Assembly: GCA_023375785.1 (NCBI GenBank)
Contig: SZWC01000544.1
Span: 102,568-166,567, forward strand
Length of the DNA: 64,000 nucleotides
Direction: 5' to 3'
Source: Penium margaritaceum
Taxonomy: Eukaryota > Streptophyta > Zygnematophyceae > Desmidiales > Peniaceae
Every line of letters begins with the position of its first letter. Position 1 is the first letter of the stretch. This document shows, in pieces, positions 57,389 to 64,000 of the stretch. Below the pieces are notes generated by a model, which worked only from the letters and a program-made list of their open reading frames with translations, searched no databases and was not told the DNA's origin. Position numbers and translations under genes: made by a program.

Positions 57389-60300
57389 AGAAAGCCCCAG
57401 ACAAGTGGACCAAGCCCAAGACAACTGAAGCAAGCCCAAGACAAGTGGACCAAGCCCAAGGATACTGGAGGCAGGCCAAGACAGCTGGAGCAAGGCCAAG
57501 ATAACTGGAGCAAACGCAATACAACTGACACAAGCCCAAGACAACTGGAGCAATCCCAAGAAAACTAGAATAAGGCCGAAACAGATGGAGCAAGGCCAAG
57601 ACTACTGGAGCAAGGCCAAGACAATTGGAGCAAGCCTGAGAAAACTCGAGCAAGGCCAAGACGACTGGGGAAAGCCCAAGACAACTGGAGCAAGGCCAAA
57701 AAAACTAGAGCAAGCCCAAGACAACTGGAGCAAACGCAAGACCACTGGAGCAAGCCCAAGAAAACTGGAGCAAGGCCGGGACAAATGGAACAAACCCAAG
57801 ACACCTGAAGCAAGCCCAAAACAACTAGGGCAAGGCAAAGGCAACTGGATCAAGGCCAAGACATCTTGAGCAAGCCCAAGACAACTGGAGCAAGCCTAAG
57901 ACAACTAGAGCAAGTCCAAGACAACTAAAGCAAGGCCGACACAACTGGAGCAAGCCAAAGACAACTGGAGTAAACCCAAGGAATTTGGAGCAAAGCCAAG
58001 ACAACTTGGCGCAACCCTATACATCTAGCGTGAGCCCAAGAAAACTTGAGTGGGCCAAAAACAACTGCAGCAAGGCCAAGCCAACTGGATCAAAGCCAAG
58101 ATAACTGGAGAAAACCCAAGACAGCTTCAGAAGGCCCAATATAACTGGATCAAGGCCAAGTCAAAACTAGAGCAAGGCCAAGACAACTCGAGCAAGGCCA
58201 AGACAAGTGGAGCAATGCCAAGACAGCTGGAGAAAGCCGAAGACAAATGGAGCAAGGCCAAGACAACAGGAGCAGGCCCAAGACAACTGAAGCAAGCCCA
58301 AGACAACTGGGGCAAACCCGAAACAACTGGAGCAAGCCTAAGAGAACTGGAGCAAGCCAAACACAACTGGAGCTAGCCCAAGACATATGGAGCAAGCCAA
58401 GGACAGCTAGACAAAACCAAGAAAACTGGAGCAAACCCAAGACAACTGGAGCAAGCCCAAGATAAATGGAGCAGATCAAAGACAACTAGAGCAAGGCCAA
58501 GACAACAGGAGCAAGGCCAAGGCAATTGGAGCAAGCCCAAGACAAATGGTGCAGGCCAAAGACAGCTGGAGAAAGTCCAAGACAACTGGAGCAGGTGCAA
58601 GATAACTAGAGCAAGGCCAGCACAACTGGAGCAAGGCCAAGAGAGCTTAAGCAAGTCCAAGAGAACTGGAGCAAGGCCAAGAAGATTGAAGCAAGACAAA
58701 GACAGCTGGAGCAAGCCCAAGACAACTGGGACAAGCTCAACCCAATTGGAGCAAGCCTAAGACAACTGGAGAAAGGCCATGAAATCTGGAGCAATCCCAG
58801 GACAACTTGAGGAAGCCCCAGACAACTAGAGCAAGCCCAAGACAACTGGAGCCATTCCAATACAACTGGAGAAAGGCTAAGACAACTGGAACAAGGCCAA
58901 GAAATCTGCAGCAAGACTACGACAAATGGAGCAAGCCGAAGACAACTTGAGCAAGCCCAAGAAAACTAGAGCAAGGCCAAGACAAATGGAGTAAGCCCAA
59001 GACACCTGGAGCAAGCCCAAAAACACATGGAGCAAGGCCAAGACAACTACAGCAAGGCCAAGACAGCTGGAGCAAGCACAAGACAACTAGACCAAGACCA
59101 AGACAACTGAAGCAAGTCCAAGACAAATAGTTCAAGGGCAAGAGAACTACAGCAATCCCACAATTATTGGAGCAAGCTCAAAACAAGTGAAGCAAGGCCA
59201 AGACAACTGGAGCAAGGCCAAGAAAACTGGGGCAAGCCCAAGACTACTAGAGGAAGTCCAAGACAACAAGAGCAGTCCAAAGACAACTAGAGCAGGGCCA
59301 AGACAACTGCAGCAAGGCCAAGACAACTGGAGCACGCCCAAGACAACTGGAGCAAGCCCAAGACAACTGGAGCAAGGCCAAGACAACTGGAGCAAGGCCA
59401 AGACATCTAGAGCAAGGCCAACAGAACTGGAGCAAGGCCAAGACAGCTGTAGCAAGCGAAAGACAAGTGGAGCAAGGCCAAGACAAATTTAGGAAACCGA
59501 AGGAGCCTAGAGCAACCCAAAACAGCTCGGGCAAGCCCGAGACAAATAAAGCAAGCCTGATTCCACTGGAGCAAGGCCAAGACAACTGGAGCATGCCGAA
59601 GAAAACTGGAGCAAGCCCAAGACAAGTGGAGGAAGGCCTCAAAAACTGGAGCAAGGCCAAGACAACTGGAGCAAGCTGAAGAGAACTGAAGTAAGACCAA
59701 GAAAACTGGAGCAAGCCCAAGACACCTGGAGAAAGCCAGAAACAAAAAGAGCAAGGCAAAGATAACTGGAGCAAAGCCAAGACAGCTGGATCAAGCCCAA
59801 GACAGCTGGAGCAATCTCAAGACATCTGGAGCCATTAAAATACAACTGGAGCAAGGCCAAAACAATAGAAGCAAGCCCAAGACAACTGGAGCAAGGCCAA
59901 GAGAACTGGAGCAAGGCCAAGACAACTGGAGAAAGCCCAAGACAACTGGAGCAAGGCCAAGACAACTAGAGCAAGGACAAGAAAATTGGAGCAAGCCCTA
60001 GACAACTTGAGCAAGTACAAGACAACTGGAGCGGGCCCAACACAATTGGAGCAAGGCCAAGACAACTGGAGCAAGGCCAAGACAAATGGAGCAAGCCCAG
60101 GACAACAGGAGCAGGCCCCAAACAACTGGAGCAAGGCCAACACAACTGGAGCAAGGCCAATATCACTGGAGCAAGGCCAAGACAAATGGAGCAAGGCCAA
60201 AACAGCTGGAGCAAGACCAAGACAACTAGAGCAAGGCCAAAACAACTGGAACAGGCTCAAGAAAACTGGAGCAAGCCCAATACAACTGGGGCAAGCCCAA

Positions 60301-60870
60301 AACAACTCGAGCAATGCTAAGACAACTGGAGCAAGGCGAAGAAAACTGGAGCAAACCCAAGACAACTGGAGCAAGCACAAGACAACTGGTGCAAGGCCAA
60401 GAAAACGGGAGCAAGGCCAAGACAACTGGAGCAAACGCAAGACACCTGGAGCAAGCCCAAAACAACTGGTTCAAGGCCAAGACAACTAGAGCAATGCCAT
60501 GACAACTGGAGCAAGCCCAAGACAACTGGAGCAAGCCCAAGACAACTGGAGCAATTCCAAGACAACTGGAGCAAGGCCAAGACATCTGGAGAAAGCCCAA
60601 GGCAAGTGGAGCAAGGCCCAGACAGATGGAGCACGCCCAAGACAACTGGAGTAGAGCCAAGACAACTCAAGCCCATGACAACTAGACTAAGCCCAAGACA
60701 ATTGGGGCAAGCCCAAGACCAGTGGAGCAAGCCGAAGACAAATGGAGGAAGGCCAAGACAACTAGAAAAAGCCCAACACAACTCGAGCAAGCCCAAAACA
60801 ACTGGAGCAAGTCCAAGACAGCTTGAACAAGGCCAAGAAAACTGGAGCAAGCCAAAGACAACTGAAACAA

Positions 60871-62765
60871 GTATACACTATGAAATGATAAGTATATAAA
60901 ATCACAAATATAAAAAAAAGAATATAAAGTGACAAATACGTAATGTGAAAAATATGTAACATGACAAATTTACAGAGTGAGAAACATGTAAAATGACAAA
61001 TACATCAAATGAAAAATGTGTGAGATAAAAAACATATTACACGAGAAATATATAAATTGACAAGTATATAGAGTGACGAATATACAAAATGAAAGATGTA
61101 CAACATGAAAGACATATAAAATGACAAATGTATAAAATGACAGGTATATAAAATGGCAAATGCATCAGATGACAAAGATATAAAATGAAAAATATGCAAA
61201 ATTTAAATTATGCAAGTTGAAAAATTTGTAAAATGACAAACTTTGAAAATGACAAAATATGTAAAATGACAAGTACATAGAATGGCAAATATGTAACATG
61301 AACAAAATGTACAATGAAAGACATGTAAACTTACGAATATGTAATTATACTAATACATAAAATGACAAATATGTATATTAAGTAATATATAGAATTACAA
61401 ACATATGAAGTTAAATATATTTCGAATGAAAAACACCTAATATGAAAAATAAAACAAATGCAAATATGTAAAAGGGATTTTTTTCAAATCACAAATATGA
61501 ATAACTGACAAATATGTAAAATGAAAAATGTGTAAAATGATAAATATATGAAATGACAAGGATAGAAAGACGTCAAATATGCCAAATGAAAATTGTTTAA
61601 AGGGAAAAGTTTATAGAATGACAAGTATGTGAATTTAAGTAACGTCTGAAATAAAAAATACATGAAGGGACAAACTTGTATAATGACGAACATGTAAATA
61701 GACGAAAACATAAAATGAAAAATACGAAAACTGACAAATATGTAAAATGACAAATATATCAAATGACGAATATGCAAAATGACAGATATGTAGATGGAAA
61801 AACACTTAAATGGACAAATATGTGAAATGAAAAATATGTAACATGAAAAGTTTGTAAAATGAAAATTATATAATGCAAAATATGCAAAATAACAAACATT
61901 TAAAACTCCAATTATTGAAAATGACAGAAATGTACAATAACTAATATGTAAAATGCCAAATATAGGAAATGACAAATAAATTAAATGGAGGTGTTGAAAA
62001 ATATAATTGTACAAAATGACAAATATGTAAAATGACAAATATGTAAAAGGACAAACATGGAAAATGACACATATTACATATGACAAATTATTCAATGTCA
62101 AACAAATAGCACGACATATTTATATAATGACAAATATGTAAAATGAAAAAGTATAAAGTGATGAATATTGAAATTGACAAATATACCAGATGACAAGTAT
62201 GGAAAATGACAAAGATGTGAAGTTTCAAGTATAAAAGTTGACCAACATATCAAATGACAAATATGTTAAATGAAAAATATCGGAAGTGACACATACATAG
62301 AATGGCAAGTATGGAGACTGAAGTATATATGAAATGAAAAGTATGTAGAATGACAAATGTACAGACTAACAGATGTATTAAATGGAAGATATGTAAAATG
62401 ACAAATATGTAAAATGAGAAAAACATGAAATGACAAATATGTTAAATGTAAATTATGTACCATGACCAATGTATATGGTTACAAATATTAAAAATGACAA
62501 ATATATGGAATGATAAACAGATGGAAGGAAAAATATATAAAATGTGAAAATATATGAACTGAAAAGTATGTAAAATGCAAAATCTATGAAGTGACAATTA
62601 TGTCAAATGAAAACTGTACCAAATGACAAATACATAGAATGATGAATATGTAAATTGAAAAATATGTGAAATAACGAATATAAATAATGAGAAATATGTA
62701 AAGTGACAAATATACAAAATGACAAAGTAAACAAATGACAAATATGTAGAATGACAAATATATAT
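60871..62765 (+). repeat. 16-bp AT-rich minisatellite B, forward orientation (B5)
   Basis: Starts GTATACACTATGAAATGATA after A7 and ends AAATATATATCAAGGCCAAG into A8. Degenerate units; no gene. Confidence 0.93.
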
Positions 62766-64000
62766 CAAGGCCAAGACAACTGGAGCAAGCCCAAGACAAC
62801 TGAAGCAAGCCCAAGAAAACTGGAGCAAGGCAAAGAGAACGGGAGCAAGCCGAAGAGACCTGGAGCAAACCCAAAACAATTAGAGCAAGGACAAGAAAAC
62901 TAGAGCAAGGCAAATAAAACTGGAGCAAGCCCAAGACAACTGGAGCAAGCCCAAGACAACTGGATAAATCCCTAGACAACTGGAGCACGTCCAAGACAGC
63001 TGGAGCAAGGCGAAGACAACTGGAGCAAACCAAAGACAACTAGAGCAAGCCAAAGATAATTGGAGCAAGGCCAAGACACCTGGAGCAAGCCCAAAACAAC
63101 TGGAGCAAGGCCAAGACAACTGGAACAAGCCCAAGACAACTGAAGCAAGCCCAAGACAACTGCAGCAAGTCCAAGACAACTGGAGCAAGCCCAAGACAAG
63201 TGGACCAAGCCCAACACAACAGGAGCAAGGACAAGACAGCCGGAGCAAGGCCAAGACAACTGGAGCAAGCCCAAGACAACTGAAACAAGCCCGAGACAAC
63301 CGGAGCAAGGCCAAGACAACTGGAGCAATCCCAAGACAAGTGGAGCAAGTCCAAGACAACTGGAGCAAGCCCTAGACAACTGGATCAAGGCCAATAAAAC
63401 AGGAGCAAGCCCAAGACAACAGGAGCAAGCCCAAGACAATTGGAGCAAGGCCACGACAACTGGAGCACGCACAAGACAACTGGAGCAAGGCCAAGACAAC
63501 TGGAGAAGGTCCAAAACAACTGGAGCAAGGCCAAGTCGACTGGAGCAAGGACAAGACAATTGTAGCAAGCCCAAGACAACTGGACCGGGCCCAAGACAGC
63601 TGGAGCAAGGCCAAGAAAACTGGAGCAAGGCCAAGACAACTGGAGCAAGGCCAATCAGAATGGAGCAAGGGCAAGACAGCTAGAGCAAATCCAAGACAAC
63701 TGGCGTAAGGCCAAGACAACAGGAGCAATCCAAACAAAACAGGAGGAAGCCCAAGACAACTCAGACAAGCTCAAAACAACTGGAGCAAGCGTAAGACAAC
63801 TGGAGAAAGGCTAGGGCATCTGGAGCAAGCCAAAGACAACTGGAGCAAGCCCAAGATATCCAGAGAAAGCCCAAGACAACTAGGGAAATACCAATACAAC
63901 TGGACAAAGCCTAAGACAACTGGAACAAGGCCAAGCAATCTTGAGCAAGACCAAGACAACTGGAGCAAACCCAAGACAACTGGAGCAAGCCCAAGGAAAC
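62766..64000 (+). repeat. 20-bp minisatellite A, forward orientation (A8), runs off the window
   Basis: About 62 units, continuing past the window end. Confidence 0.97.

Larger units (their letters stand above)
50141..60870 (+). repeat. 20-bp minisatellite A, forward orientation (A7, longest array)
   Basis: About 500 units including the unsequenced part. It runs from the LTR-like segment to the B5 junction. It holds a 666-base gap (51969-52634) and an N at 57122. Confidence 0.97.

Noticed and set aside
46766-63634. Long ORFs over the forward arrays (for example 47076-47858, 59835-60440, 62972-63634, and KPKTTGASPRQLEQ frames)
   Set aside because: The same satellite translated in the opposite orientation; both strands are equally open, so length is not evidence of coding.

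Overview
This window is eukaryotic repetitive DNA with no intact host gene that I can support. The retrotransposon primer-binding sites match the 3' end of plant-type initiator methionine tRNA (TGGTATCAGAGC and TGGTATCAGA). The Ty1/Copia elements carry a gag of the UBN2 type, and there is a BED-finger/DUF659 hAT transposase. Together these point to the green lineage (land plant or charophyte alga). I cannot name the species. All coding remnants belong to transposable elements and all are broken.

Roughly half of the window (about 29 kb including a 666-base gap) is one minisatellite, called A here: a 20-bp unit, CAAGCCCAAGACAACTGGAG on its 'forward' strand. It lies in reverse orientation at 2879-9533 and 42896-44590. 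It is forward at 13823-15070, 22839-25951, 37703-40132, 46483-48069, 48680-48890, 50141-60870 and 62766-64000. A second, AT-rich 16-bp repeat (B, forward unit about AATATGTAAAATGACA) borders it at 9534-10674, 36229-37702, 44826-46482, 48891-49445 and 60871-62765. A third, 10-bp repeat (C, ACAACTCCGT) fills 40133-42895 and 44591-44825. B always enters A through nearly the same junction sequence, and A leaves into B through another shared junction. The arrays therefore look like pieces of a polar compound satellite (B-A-B-A, sometimes with C) rather than chance neighbours. A segment at 42896-44825 appears to have inverted.

Transposable elements sit inside or between these arrays. 1-2878: 5' part of a minus-strand Copia element (LTR, gag, protease, start of integrase). 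12020-13822: minus-strand Copia reverse transcriptase/RNase H remnant fused to an LTR fragment. 15071-22838: a Copia-PBS LTR element without gag-pol, inserted in phase into array A, with a 3.8-kb hAT transposon nested in its 3' LTR. 25952-29490: a second non-autonomous LTR element with a different LTR. 29491-33087: a Copia gag-pol from which the rest of integrase and the RT have been deleted. 33088-36228: another Copia integrase-RT-RNase H remnant. 48075-48679: a probable solo LTR. 49446-50140: a region whose last ~280 bp match the 3' end of the 36-kb LTR.

Assembly quality matters. Five single-N joins occur at 2547, 22423, 35942, 37287 and 57122, and a 666-base gap spans 51969-52634. Four of the five single Ns are flanked by near-identical direct duplications of 259-310 bp. 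At 22423 the duplication is almost certainly artificial, because removing it makes the two LTRs of that element 1017 and 1016 bp long.
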